Origin: Lysobacterales bacterium
GTDB taxonomy: Bacteria; Pseudomonadota; Gammaproteobacteria; Xanthomonadales; SZUA-36
NCBI GenBank assembly: GCA_021648045.1
Contig: JAKITM010000051.1
Coordinates: 1 to 15,376, forward strand
Length of the DNA stretch: 15,376 nt
Direction: 5' to 3'
A model generated the notes under the pieces. It saw nothing but the letters and a program-made list of their open reading frames with translations, was not told the DNA's origin and did not search any database. The stretch's first letter is position 1, and each line of letters starts with the position of its first letter. The position numbers and the translations under genes are program-made. Positions 8,225 through 15,347 of the stretch are shown here, in pieces.

Positions 8225-8383
8225 ATGTGGAACTATACCTTTGATGGCAATGCAAAGGAGTTAGAAAGCCATAAGTTAAATGCTGAAGTTGGTGTAGGGT
8301 GTTTTCTCTGGAGGGGCACCCCGAATGCACCTTTACTGATGGTGTTTCACGGTTTCTCAGTTTCTGTTTTTCTGATCAGTTAA
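8225..8383 (+). pseudogene. 5' stub of an alpha/beta-hydrolase gene
   Basis: A 52-codon frame starts at an ATG with AGGA nine bases upstream. It translates to a typical alpha/beta-hydrolase N-terminus, ending with PNAPLLMVFHGFS: the first core beta strand followed by the oxyanion-hole HG motif. The similarity stops right there. Eight unrelated residues follow and then a TAA at 8381-8383, so at least 200 residues, including the nucleophile and the catalytic acid and histidine, are missing. No continuation of the fold was found in any frame before the CNNM gene at 8502. The rest of this 403-base gap (8099-8501) holds the receptor promoter and the extended -10 promoter. A small functional peptide is a less likely reading. 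Confidence 0.6.
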
Positions 8384-8456
8384 GGTCTGTGATGTTTCCT
8401 GTGTTGATCGCGCTGGAAAATATATGAATCAAACAACGGTTACCCAGCCAACTGCC

Positions 8457-8465
8457 TGATATAAT
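8457..8465 (+). promoter_or_regulatory. Extended -10 promoter of the CNNM/CBS gene
   Basis: TGATATAAT is a perfect extended -10 element (TG-n-TATAAT), which does not require a good -35; none was found at normal spacing. Transcription would start near 8472 and leave a leader of about 30 bases before the ATG at 8502. It lies downstream of the hydrolase stub, so the CNNM gene seems to have its own promoter. Confidence 0.55.
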
Positions 8466-8501
8466 ATAAAACTCATCTCGAAGGTAGCTTTGAAGAACTA
8501 A

Positions 8502-9566
8502 ATGACATTATTAATTTTAATTGCAACGGTCTCGATTTTTTTCTCATTTCTGTGCTCAATTCTTGAGGCAGTTTTACTCAGCGTAACGCCAACTTTTATC
8601 AACATTCAGAAGAAAGACGGCAAGGTATATGCCAAGGCACTGGAGCAGCTAAAGAAAGATGTCGACAAACCTTTAATAGCGATACTCACGCTCAATACCA
8701 TCGCCCATACTGTTGGTGCGATTATGGTAGGTGTTCAAGCTGAAAAGGCTTTTGGCTCTGGCAATAACATCGTTGGTATTGTTTCTGCGGTGATGACGGC
8801 TTTGATTTTAATTTTTTCCGAAATTATTCCCAAAACAATAGGTGCTACCTACTGGAAGAAGTTAGCTGCATTTGCCACCAGGGTGCTGGTGGTAATGATA
8901 TTTATATTCAAATGGACTGGCATTCTCTGGGTTTTGCAACTGTTTACCAAGATGTTTGGTAAAGGCACTCACGGGGCAAGTGTATTAAGTAGGGAAGACT
9001 TTCATGCAATGGCCGATATTGCCCATGAAGAAGGTGTGTTTATAGAGTCTGAATCAACGGTAATAAAAAACCTTTTAAACCTCAAGACAATTTTAGCTAA
9101 AGACATAATGACACCACGGACAGTATTGAAAATCGCTTCTGAGGATCAGAACATAAAGGACTTTTTTGACCAGAACAAAGACCTTCAATTCTCAAGAATA
9201 CCCGTTTACAAAAATGATAAAGATGATATTACCGGCTATATTCTAAAAGATGATGTGTATCGGAATGTGGCCGAGGATAATATGCAAATCAGTCTTGCGG
9301 ACCTGAAGCGTAAACTGCTGGTGGTTATTAGAGACGCACCTGTCCCAAATCTATTGGAAGAGTTTGTTCGGGAAAAAGAACATATTGCTCTGGTTATTGA
9401 TGAGTACGGCTCAATCAGCGGGTTGGTTACAATGGAAGATGTGATTGAAACCTTGCTTGGCTTGGAAATTATGGACGAGAGCGATATAGATTCTGATATG
9501 CAGCAACTTGCGCGTGATAACTGGCAGAAACGGGCTGAACACCTGAGTTTTCCTGAGAAAAAATAG
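8502..9566 (+). CDS. CNNM (DUF21)/CBS-domain membrane protein, HlyC/CorC-like
   Basis: The 354-residue protein has an N-terminal CNNM transmembrane domain. Hydrophobic segments lie at about 1-28, 57-80, 88-112 and 122-147, with the conserved SEIIPKTIGA after the third. A CBS pair follows: CBS1 around 195-255 (DIMTPRTVLK, SRIPVYKN) and CBS2 around 275-325 (IALVIDEYGSISGLVTMEDV). Family members act in magnesium or other divalent-cation transport and efflux, with the CBS pair binding nucleotide. The C-terminal CorC/HlyC transporter-associated domain found in longer relatives is absent; shorter members like this are common. The ribosome binding site is weak (GAAG, six bases before the ATG). The gene stands alone, bracketed by gene remnants at 8225-8383 and 9598-9777. 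Confidence 0.93.
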   Translation: MTLLILIATVSIFFSFLCSILEAVLLSVTPTFINIQKKDGKVYAKALEQLKKDVDKPLIAILTLNTIAHTVGAIMVGVQAEKAFGSGNNIVGIVSAVMTALILIFSEIIPKTIGATYWKKLAAFATRVLVVMIFIFKWTGILWVLQLFTKMFGKGTHGASVLSREDFHAMADIAHEEGVFIESESTVIKNLLNLKTILAKDIMTPRTVLKIASEDQNIKDFFDQNKDLQFSRIPVYKNDKDDITGYILKDDVYRNVAEDNMQISLADLKRKLLVVIRDAPVPNLLEEFVREKEHIALVIDEYGSISGLVTMEDVIETLLGLEIMDESDIDSDMQQLARDNWQKRAEHLSFPEKK

Positions 9567-9597
9567 TCGGCTTAATGCTCGTTGTTAGGAGTATTAA

Positions 9598-9777
9598 TCA
9601 ATTGGTCGGTGCTCTAGGTGTTGCTGCTCTTTATTAAAGAATGGTAAGGCGATCGTCATGCCGGTTGGCTCAGTCGATAAAGAGCCAGGAACCCGTCCAA
9701 AACAGCTAGGTGGTTCTCGAGATGTCTGGTGTCTTGCTTCAAGCCAGTTTTTGAAACTGAATGAAGGAAGAAGATGA
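9598..9777 (+). pseudogene. 3' remnant of a GFA-family gene
   Basis: This frame has no proper start but reads as the C-terminal part of a GFA-family protein. It begins at a CSRC pair matching the last zinc CxxC of the intact relative, continues as KNGKAIVMPVGSVDKEPGTR, and ends at a TGA at 9775-9777. Set against residues 78-138 of the intact protein at 5258-5674, the match is clear through PGxRP and weaker beyond. The stretch between CxxC and NGK is about three residues shorter. The N-terminal half with the other cysteine motifs is missing, and an in-frame stop at 9595-9597 lies just upstream. It fills much of the 336-base gap after the CNNM gene. I regard it as non-functional. Confidence 0.65.
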
Positions 9778-9842
9778 CTACCTATGATAATGTTAATTGT
9801 GGCATAATGAAACTACAATTTCACAATGTAATCTGTGCGCTT

Positions 9843-9870
9843 TTGCACAATATATTTACCAGTATATTAT
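9843..9870 (+). promoter_or_regulatory. Candidate sigma-70 promoter of the DUF4412-like gene
   Basis: TTGCAC (9843-9848) and TATTAT (9865-9870) are spaced by 16 bases in a very A+T-rich stretch directly ahead of the gene at 9903. A second TATAAT occurs at 9876-9881 but lacks a matching -35 and would place the start inside the ribosome binding site. Confidence 0.4.
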
Positions 9871-9902
9871 TATTTTATAATCAATCCTAAGAGGGGAATG
9901 CT

Positions 9903-11084
9903 ATGTTAAAAAATCATCAAACTGCTTTAGTTGTCAGTATTGTCGCCGGGCTATTCACGACAATAGCCAGCGCCGATGTCACTATGCAGCAGCGAATCGA
10001 AATTCAAGCAGGTGGCGCTATGTCGATACTCAATTCCACTGCTAATGTAACCACCTTGTTATCGGGAAATAAATCCCGCTCAGATACCGTGATGGAAGTA
10101 AAACCCGGAATGATGGGGCGTTTGATGAATGCTGGCGGAAATACCAGCAACATTACTCGTCTGGACAAAGAACTTATCTGGACATTATCAGCTAAGAAAA
10201 AACAATATACAGAGATGACTTTTGCAGAAATGCGCGCTCAGATGAAGAGCAGTATGGAGCAGATGGAATCCCTGCAGGACAGTGGTGGTAGCAGTAGTGC
10301 CTTACCGGTCAACGAAGAAAGCTGTCAGTGGTCACCGATGGTGGTAAATACCGATAAAACCGGAAAAAAGGAAAAAATTGCCGGGGTCAAGGCGACACAA
10401 TATATCATTAATATAAGCCGTACCTGTACTGATAAGGCCAGCGGTAAAGCCTGTAATATTACCTGGGCTTTGGATAACTGGATGGCAAAAAAAATGCCGG
10501 GTAATGCTGAGGTTAATACATTCCAAAAAGCCATGGCCGAAAAAATGGAAATGGGTCAATTTATATCGCAAGGGCAGGGTATGTCAGCCATTTTAATGAA
10601 AATGTTTGGCGATGGATGGAATGATGTTTTTGAAGAAGCGGACGACCTTAAGGGTTACCCGATAAAGTCAGTAATGTCACTGGAAATGGGGGGTGAGAAC
10701 TGTACCATGCCCAGCGGCCAAACCCTGGCGATGGATGAAGTATGGGGAGATGCAGCCAACGCAGGCTTGAACGCTGGCGTTGGTTCTGCTGCGAGTCATG
10801 CTGGCCGCGCCGCTGGCCAGGAAATTGCCGGGCAAATGGGTGGTAGCATCGGTGGTTCAATCGCTGGGTCAGCCTTAGGCGCTGCAAGTAATGAGGTGAT
10901 CGGTGGCCTGTTTAATAAATTTAAAAAGAAGAAAAAACCCAAGCAAAAACCCGCAGACACAGCTGAAAAGTCCACCGCCTCTTCGGTTGCAATTTTCCGA
11001 GTCGCCACCGAAATCACTAATATTAGTGATGCGTCAATTCCGGCAGAAAAATTTGAAATCCCTATTGGCTATAAAAAACGTTAA
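9903..11084 (+). CDS. Secreted DUF4412-like protein with glycine zipper and lysine tract
   Basis: The 393-residue product has a signal peptide of about 24 residues (LVVSIVAGLFTTIASA). Its N-terminal half resembles periplasmic DUF4412-type proteins: a 'record of a cell-bound value' style fold with KELIWTLSAKKKQYTEMTF at about 89-107, and a C-terminal KFEIPIGYKK that commonly closes such proteins. This assignment is from memory of the pattern and is tentative. Four cysteines (141, 175, 184, 267) could form disulfides. Residues 287-336 are a glycine- and alanine-rich zipper (GGSIGGSIAGSALG) of the type that packs in membranes, immediately followed by a lysine tract, FKKKKKPKQK (340-349). The order zipper, basic patch, soluble tail is unusual. 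AGAGGGG supports the ATG. It is followed after 246 bases by the barrel protein gene. Function unknown. Confidence 0.85.
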   Translation: MLKNHQTALVVSIVAGLFTTIASADVTMQQRIEIQAGGAMSILNSTANVTTLLSGNKSRSDTVMEVKPGMMGRLMNAGGNTSNITRLDKELIWTLSAKKKQYTEMTFAEMRAQMKSSMEQMESLQDSGGSSSALPVNEESCQWSPMVVNTDKTGKKEKIAGVKATQYIINISRTCTDKASGKACNITWALDNWMAKKMPGNAEVNTFQKAMAEKMEMGQFISQGQGMSAILMKMFGDGWNDVFEEADDLKGYPIKSVMSLEMGGENCTMPSGQTLAMDEVWGDAANAGLNAGVGSAASHAGRAAGQEIAGQMGGSIGGSIAGSALGAASNEVIGGLFNKFKKKKKPKQKPADTAEKSTASSVAIFRVATEITNISDASIPAEKFEIPIGYKKR

Positions 11085-11330
11085 CCTTTGCCTGATGATT
11101 GGGGGTTAAAGCCGCTCTTAACTGAGGGCTTCATTGAGCTGCAATAGTGCTGGTTTTTGCGCGGGTATTATCTGAAAAGATACGCGCTACTCTCGGCTTA
11201 GAGTCGTTACTCCGCTTTATAGGTGGTTTTATTTTCACCCAATATGGCCATCTAAATTAGTTAAGGCTGCAACAGTAGCCTATAATCTATAATACACATT
11301 ACATTCTTAATTATTTTGGGAGTTACTTGC

Positions 11331-11867
11331 ATGCCGATAAATTCATTCAAAAAACTAGGCGTCTGCCTTTGTGGACTATTATTTCTGACACCCTCAATGG
11401 TAACTGCCGGTGCGGATAGCGGTTTTTATATAGGCGCTGGTATTGGTGATGCCCCGGTAAAAGCGCTTAATTTTGATGAAAGTGATTTCGCTTATAAAAT
11501 ATTTGGTGGCTATAACTTTGGTTATGTGCCTTTAGTGGACCTGGCGGTTGAGGCATCATATGTTGATTTTGGTAGTCCATCGAATCGATCCAGCAGTGTG
11601 GATGCCAGTGGTTTTAATGCTTTTGGTTTGGTGGGTTTAAATTTTGGGCCATTTGGGGTTTTTGCCAAAGCCGGGCTGGTTAGTTGGGATTCAACAATTA
11701 CTATCGCTGCCGAGCGGTTTAATGATGACGGTCTAGACCCCGCCTATGGAATCGGTGCGCGGTTTCAATTTGGATCTTTGGCAGTACGCGCTGAGTACGA
11801 ACTTTTCGACCTCGATAGTGTGAGTGATATTTCTCTGCTTTCAGCTAGTGTTGTATTCACCTTCTAG
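11331..11867 (+). CDS. Small outer-membrane beta-barrel protein
   Basis: The start at ATG 11331 is chosen because GGGAG (11318-11322) sits eight bases ahead; the longer TTG start at 11316 would overlap that site. The 178-residue product has a signal peptide (KLGVCLCGLLFLTPSMVTAGA). The mature part alternates glycine and aromatic residues in strand-length blocks (GFYIGAGIGD, YKIFGGYNFG, DLAVEASYVDFG, GFNAFGLVGLNFG, VFAKAGLVSWD, PAYGIGARFQFG, LAVRAEYELFD, SASVVFTF). That gives about eight strands and a terminal phenylalanine for BAM recognition, as in the OmpA-like/OmpX-like barrel superfamily. No periplasmic peptidoglycan-binding domain follows. Two TATAAT boxes (11281-11286 and 11288-11293) precede it, without good -35 elements. 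The specific role is unknown. Confidence 0.88.
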   Translation: MPINSFKKLGVCLCGLLFLTPSMVTAGADSGFYIGAGIGDAPVKALNFDESDFAYKIFGGYNFGYVPLVDLAVEASYVDFGSPSNRSSSVDASGFNAFGLVGLNFGPFGVFAKAGLVSWDSTITIAAERFNDDGLDPAYGIGARFQFGSLAVRAEYELFDLDSVSDISLLSASVVFTF

Positions 11868-12166
11868 TGGGCAGGAGTAAATACCTGCGCGATATGATTT
11901 GGGCAATTTAAGATAATAAATATTGTTTGTGCCTATTGGTTTAACTTGTCGTTCTATAACTGCTACTCAGTGGCTTGCGCAGCATATAAGCTTTAGCTCA
12001 CAGCGTGTTGGGAGAATACTTTACGCAGACAAATTATGTTGGCTTTGTTGATGCTATCCAGCTGAATGTAGCCGCTCCATCGGTGGGTGTTGGAATTGTT
12101 ATTGCCTAATGTTTATATCGTGAAATATTCGCTCAGTGCTGATGCTAGTACCAAGAACCAAAGTCA
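11868..12166. other. Intergenic stretch with a possible short coding remnant
   Basis: This gap separates convergent genes. A plus-strand frame runs to a TAA at 12107-12109 and could start at GTG 12005. Its last residues, NVAAPSVGVGIVIA, look like ordinary protein, perhaps a barrel strand or a decayed gene end, but no family can be named and there is no clear ribosome binding site. No convincing terminator was found; a 5-bp GCAGG/CCTGC stem just after the barrel gene lacks a T-run. Confidence 0.25.
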
Positions 12167-13498
12167 TTATTTATTATTGCGTTGTAGTGGCAATACAATA
12201 TCGGCTTTGAATCCACCAAGGTCAGCAGAGTGTTTAAAAGTGATGCTACCACGGTAATCATTTACTATATCTGCGATTATCGCCAGGCCAAAGCCATGGC
12301 CTTGAATTTTCTCATCCATACGAACCCCTCTTTTTGAGAGTTCACTTATCTTATCCAGATCAATACCAGCTCCATCATCTTCGATACTAATATAAACTTC
12401 AGAATCAATATCTATTGACAATATAACTTCATTATTGGCCCATTTATAGGCGTTATCCAGCAGGTTGCCAAGTAATTCCAGCATATCTTCTCGATCAACA
12501 GGGCAGGGCAGGTCTTTTGGTGCATTGATGGTAAGCCGTATTGTTTTCTGGCTGTGCATCATCTCCAGTGTTTTAATTAATGGTGCCAGGTCGTCTGCAA
12601 ATGAAAATAAAGTGCCCGTATGACTATGTCCAGCAAGCCTTGCACGCTTGAGAATATGATCGCTTATCTGCTGTATATACTCAGTTTGTTGTACCAATGT
12701 GGAGTGAGTTGCTTCAGGAATAAGATCCTTATCGGTAATTTGTTTGATGACTGTTAATGGCTTTTTTATAGCGTGAGCGAGATCACTTAAAGCATCACGC
12801 GAACGCCGTAAGCGCTGTTCCAGAATACCCAGCAAATGATTCACTTCATAAAGTAAAGGCTGCAATTCCCCGGGAGCTTCTGTGTTTAATTTTTTTAACC
12901 GCCCTTTTTGCAATAATTTTAAGTCAGTATGTATCCTGTTTACCGGGGTTAAGCTTTTTCGCAGAATTAAAGTCTGGATTAAAACTAGAGCCATTAGCAT
13001 ACCGGCTGCTAATGCAGCAAACCAGTATTTAAATTGCTCTATATTTTTATTGATAGGGTTAAGGTCTTCCGCGATTGAAATAGTCAATTTATGTTTCTGT
13101 TTTTGATAAGCAGCTGATAAAAGCAGTAAGGATTGTTGATCGGGTCCCGGCTGAAAAGACTGTGTTTTCTGACCAATTTTTACCGGAGTAATCTGCAACT
13201 TATGATCCCATAGTGAGCGTGAGCTGATTGACCGGTCAGCTGAGCTTACTACATAATAATGACCAGAAAATGGTTGCTTATAGATAAGGTCGGTGCGTGA
13301 ATTTTCAACTGAAAAAACGCCATTCTGATCAAAGTTAATAGCATTGAGTAACACTTCGGCATCATGTTCTAGGCGGGATGCAATATATTCTTTTGCCATA
13401 AATTGAACGCTGAAGCTGACCAGTATCCACAGCGCAGTAAAAGCTATTATCAGACTTAGTATTAAGCCTGCGGTGAGCTTTGATGCTATTGATTGCAT
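12167..13498 (-). CDS. Sensor histidine kinase, PhoQ/QseC-like
   Basis: The 443-residue inner-membrane kinase has transmembrane helices at about 8-33 and 158-179 around a periplasmic sensor of about 120 residues. A HAMP-like linker follows. The dimerisation helix carries the phospho-acceptor H242 in the segment DLAHAIKKPLTVI. The ATPase domain has the N box (GNLLDNAYKWA, N345 and N349), the G1 box EDDGAGID (373-380) and the G2 box GHGFGLAI (400-407), so all catalytic ATP-binding elements are present. H-box position +4, normally threonine or asparagine and important for phosphatase activity, is lysine (K246). The start overlaps the end of the response-regulator gene by 13 bases, indicating translational coupling. 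The signal sensed is not evident from the sensor domain. Confidence 0.95.
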   Translation of the reverse strand: MQSIASKLTAGLILSLIIAFTALWILVSFSVQFMAKEYIASRLEHDAEVLLNAINFDQNGVFSVENSRTDLIYKQPFSGHYYVVSSADRSISSRSLWDHKLQITPVKIGQKTQSFQPGPDQQSLLLLSAAYQKQKHKLTISIAEDLNPINKNIEQFKYWFAALAAGMLMALVLIQTLILRKSLTPVNRIHTDLKLLQKGRLKKLNTEAPGELQPLLYEVNHLLGILEQRLRRSRDALSDLAHAIKKPLTVIKQITDKDLIPEATHSTLVQQTEYIQQISDHILKRARLAGHSHTGTLFSFADDLAPLIKTLEMMHSQKTIRLTINAPKDLPCPVDREDMLELLGNLLDNAYKWANNEVILSIDIDSEVYISIEDDGAGIDLDKISELSKRGVRMDEKIQGHGFGLAIIADIVNDYRGSITFKHSADLGGFKADIVLPLQRNNK

Positions 13499-14163
13499 TT
13501 GTTGTTATTCACCAGTACATAACCCTGACGGCGCCGGGTTTCAATCCGGTTTTTACCTATAAGCCGGCGTAAACGACGGATATAAACTTCAATGACATTG
13601 CTGTCTTTGTCTGAGTCAAAGTCATAGACATGTTCAGTAAGTCGGGACTTGGATAAAACATGGCCTGAATTTAACAAAAAATAGCGCAGCAGGCGGAATT
13701 CGGTACCGGTAAGCTTATGGGTTTGGCCATCTTCTGTAGTGATGGTTTGCTGGTTTTCATCCAGGGATAAACCCGCAGCCTGAAGCTCTCCCCCGGGCTG
13801 CTTGCTTGAGCGGTGTAGCAAGGCTGTAATTCTGGCTAAAAGTTCTTCTATATGAAATGGTTTGCCCAGATAGTCGTCGGCACCTGCTTTGAAACCATCC
13901 ACACGCTCATGCCATGCGTTACGCGCAGTTAGAACTATTACAGGTAAAGGATTACCTGCAGTGCGCCAGTTTCGAAGAACCTCGATACCATTTCGTTGCG
14001 GTAAACCCAGGTCAAGCACAGCCACATCATAGATCATTTCATTACCCAGATATTCTGCATCAACACCGTTTTTAGCAAGGTCGACGGCATAGCCTGCAAT
14101 TTCCAGGTCTTTTTTTAGTATAGGTACTAGATTCATATCGTCTTCTGCCAATAACAGGCGCAT
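13486..14163 (-). CDS. OmpR/PhoP-family response regulator
   Basis: The 225-residue cytoplasmic regulator has a standard receiver: acidic pair D8/D9, phospho-acceptor D51 in AVLDLGLP, T79 in VLTA and K101 in LGKPF. A winged-helix DNA-binding domain of the OmpR type follows at about 127-219, with LTGTEFRLLRYF, NVIEVYIRRLRR and RRRQGYVL. It most resembles the QseB/PhoP/PmrA group. It is paired with the kinase gene that overlaps its 3' end by 13 bases and starts only 2 bases after the PepSY gene, so the genes form one operon. Its targets are not visible; autoregulation of the operon is a reasonable guess, but no direct-repeat operator was identified. Confidence 0.96.
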   Translation of the reverse strand: MRLLLAEDDMNLVPILKKDLEIAGYAVDLAKNGVDAEYLGNEMIYDVAVLDLGLPQRNGIEVLRNWRTAGNPLPVIVLTARNAWHERVDGFKAGADDYLGKPFHIEELLARITALLHRSSKQPGGELQAAGLSLDENQQTITTEDGQTHKLTGTEFRLLRYFLLNSGHVLSKSRLTEHVYDFDSDKDSNVIEVYIRRLRRLIGKNRIETRRRQGYVLVNNNKCNQ

Positions 14164-14165
14164 GC

Positions 14166-14480
14166 TTAATCATCCTCTTTGGTGAGTAATTGCTTGCCGG
14201 TTTTAGCGTTAATATAAATCTCTTTGCTAACACCATTATCACCAAGGATTTCTAGTTCATATACAATCGTCTGATCCTCCAGTTCGAGTTCTACTTCAAG
14301 GATCCTGCCCGGATAAATGACTCTCGCCTTTTTCAAAATAAGCTCCAAGGGTAAAATTTCACCGGATTCAAGTAGCTGCCGGGCCTCCATGTGGTCTTCA
14401 TCGGCTAATGGTTTTTGCATAAAACTCAGCATCACAACAACCGCAAAGATAAAAGTTTTAATGGAAGAGTTATTTTTCAT
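14166..14480 (-). CDS. PepSY-domain periplasmic protein
   Basis: I place the start at ATG 14480, giving 104 residues that begin MKNNSSIKTFIFAVVVML, a clean signal peptide. The TTG at 14501 would add seven residues, overlap the upstream region and has no ribosome binding site. GAGG lies 12 bases before the ATG. The mature part is a single PepSY domain: LELILKKARVIYPGRILEVE, then a beta hairpin with TIVYELEILGDNG, then YINAKTGKQL. PepSY modules are found in inhibitors of proteases and, as here, as small secreted partners next to two-component systems and cytochromes. It lies 29 bases after the cytochrome gene and 2 bases before the response-regulator gene. A role in modulating the kinase sensor is inference. 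Confidence 0.9.
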   Translation of the reverse strand: MKNNSSIKTFIFAVVVMLSFMQKPLADEDHMEARQLLESGEILPLELILKKARVIYPGRILEVELELEDQTIVYELEILGDNGVSKEIYINAKTGKQLLTKEDD

Positions 14481-14509
14481 GCCAAAAGTATACCTCAGCA
14501 AAAACTAAA

Positions 14510-15073
14510 TTAATCATCCCAGTGACCGTAGCCTGGAATATAAACATCGTGTTCATTGAATAAGCCTTGTTCTGCTTTTGTATGGCAGGCATTGCACTGG
14601 CTCAAGCTGTTAACTTTAGGGTTGCCAGTAACCATGCGTATCGGGATTTCGTCATGTTCACGGATAAAGTAAGGTGTTGCTGATATACGCAGAGGGGCAT
14701 CATTCAATTTGATCGATCGAGTAAACTTTTTCGAGGGTTTATTTTTCGACCGGTCAGCACTCCTGCTAAGCAGGACCTCAGTGATGAGCTGCTGGGTTTC
14801 CGCATCGAGTTCAGCATTGTCGCCAAAATGATTTTCAAGCCCCAACATCAGTTTTTCCCATGACCTGCCAGGCAATAAGCCAGGTGGGTAAGCCATGTGG
14901 CAGCCGCCGCACTCTTCCTGATAGACAGGGTCAGCGGCAACGGTCACAGCATATGAACTGGATTTATTAGCTGTAAATTTATTCCAACTGGGATTCTCAC
15001 TACTCCAAACTATAGGCAAAGTGACAAACCCAAGAGTGAAAATAACAGCGCTTATTGCAAGAGTATATTTCAT
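14510..15073 (-). CDS. Dihaem cytochrome c (DHC-type)
   Basis: The 187-residue protein has an N-terminal hydrophobic segment (about 4-22) that acts as a signal peptide or anchor, so it is periplasmic. Two haem c attachment sites are present, CGGCH at 55-59 and CNACH at 160-164. The context ECGGCHMAYPPGLLPGRSW after the first site, and the ending that reaches GYGHWDD, fit the DHC family first described as the partner of the haemoprotein SHP in Rhodobacter. In known loci DHC is often coupled to a membrane cytochrome b; none is visible here. AGGA lies nine bases ahead of the ATG. It is the first gene of the operon that continues with PepSY, regulator and kinase, so the kinase may respond to, or the regulator may control, periplasmic electron transfer. 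Confidence 0.93.
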   Translation of the reverse strand: MKYTLAISAVIFTLGFVTLPIVWSSENPSWNKFTANKSSSYAVTVAADPVYQEECGGCHMAYPPGLLPGRSWEKLMLGLENHFGDNAELDAETQQLITEVLLSRSADRSKNKPSKKFTRSIKLNDAPLRISATPYFIREHDEIPIRMVTGNPKVNSLSQCNACHTKAEQGLFNEHDVYIPGYGHWDD

Positions 15074-15347
15074 AGGTTTTATTCCTGAAGTGTTGAGGGT
15101 GTATTTATGTAAACTAGAAAATCAGCTTTTTCCTGGGCTGTGCATTCCCTGCCAAGAGTCCATTTGCAATTGCGTTTGAACCATTTATTGATTTTTTTCC
15201 GATCAGTTAATCTTTCAGCATTTATTGCTGGCGACATTGGCTTAATCAGCTTGTTGAACGAAGCCGCGTTGCGGCAGAAACCCCATGCATCAAGATACGT
15301 ATAATTTCCAAACCCAATTCCGGGTGATATTTAGAGGAAATTGTAGC
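15074..15347. promoter_or_regulatory. Divergent intergenic region between the cytochrome operon and the right-edge gene
   Basis: This region must carry promoters in both directions. For the rightward gene, TATAAT at 15300-15305 is the only good -10 candidate and has no clear -35. Two small hairpins are present: CAGCA/TGCTG with a 5-base loop (15216-15230) and GCCGC/GCGGC with a 3-base loop (15263-15275). Neither is followed by a T-run. No leftward promoter could be assigned with confidence. Confidence 0.35.

Noticed and set aside
8372..8383. The string GATCAGTTAA near the end of the hydrolase stub, which recurs near 15201, considered as a repeat or element boundary.
   Set aside because: Only about 10-15 bases match, with no matching inverted copy or flanking duplication, so chance similarity is likely.
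11157..11186. A GCGCG/CGCGC hairpin after the DUF4412-like gene, considered as a terminator.
   Set aside because: The stem is interrupted by a bulge and has no T-run after it, and it lies about 75 bases past the stop.
11147..11260. A 37-codon frame from GTG 11147 in the gap between the DUF4412-like and barrel genes.
   Set aside because: No Shine-Dalgarno sequence, a rare start codon and no family resemblance; treated as chance.
15144..15158. A sigma-54-like TTGGCA...ATGCA motif on the minus strand upstream of the cytochrome operon.
   Set aside because: The GG and GC dinucleotides are 10 bases apart instead of the required 12, so it does not fit the -24/-12 consensus.
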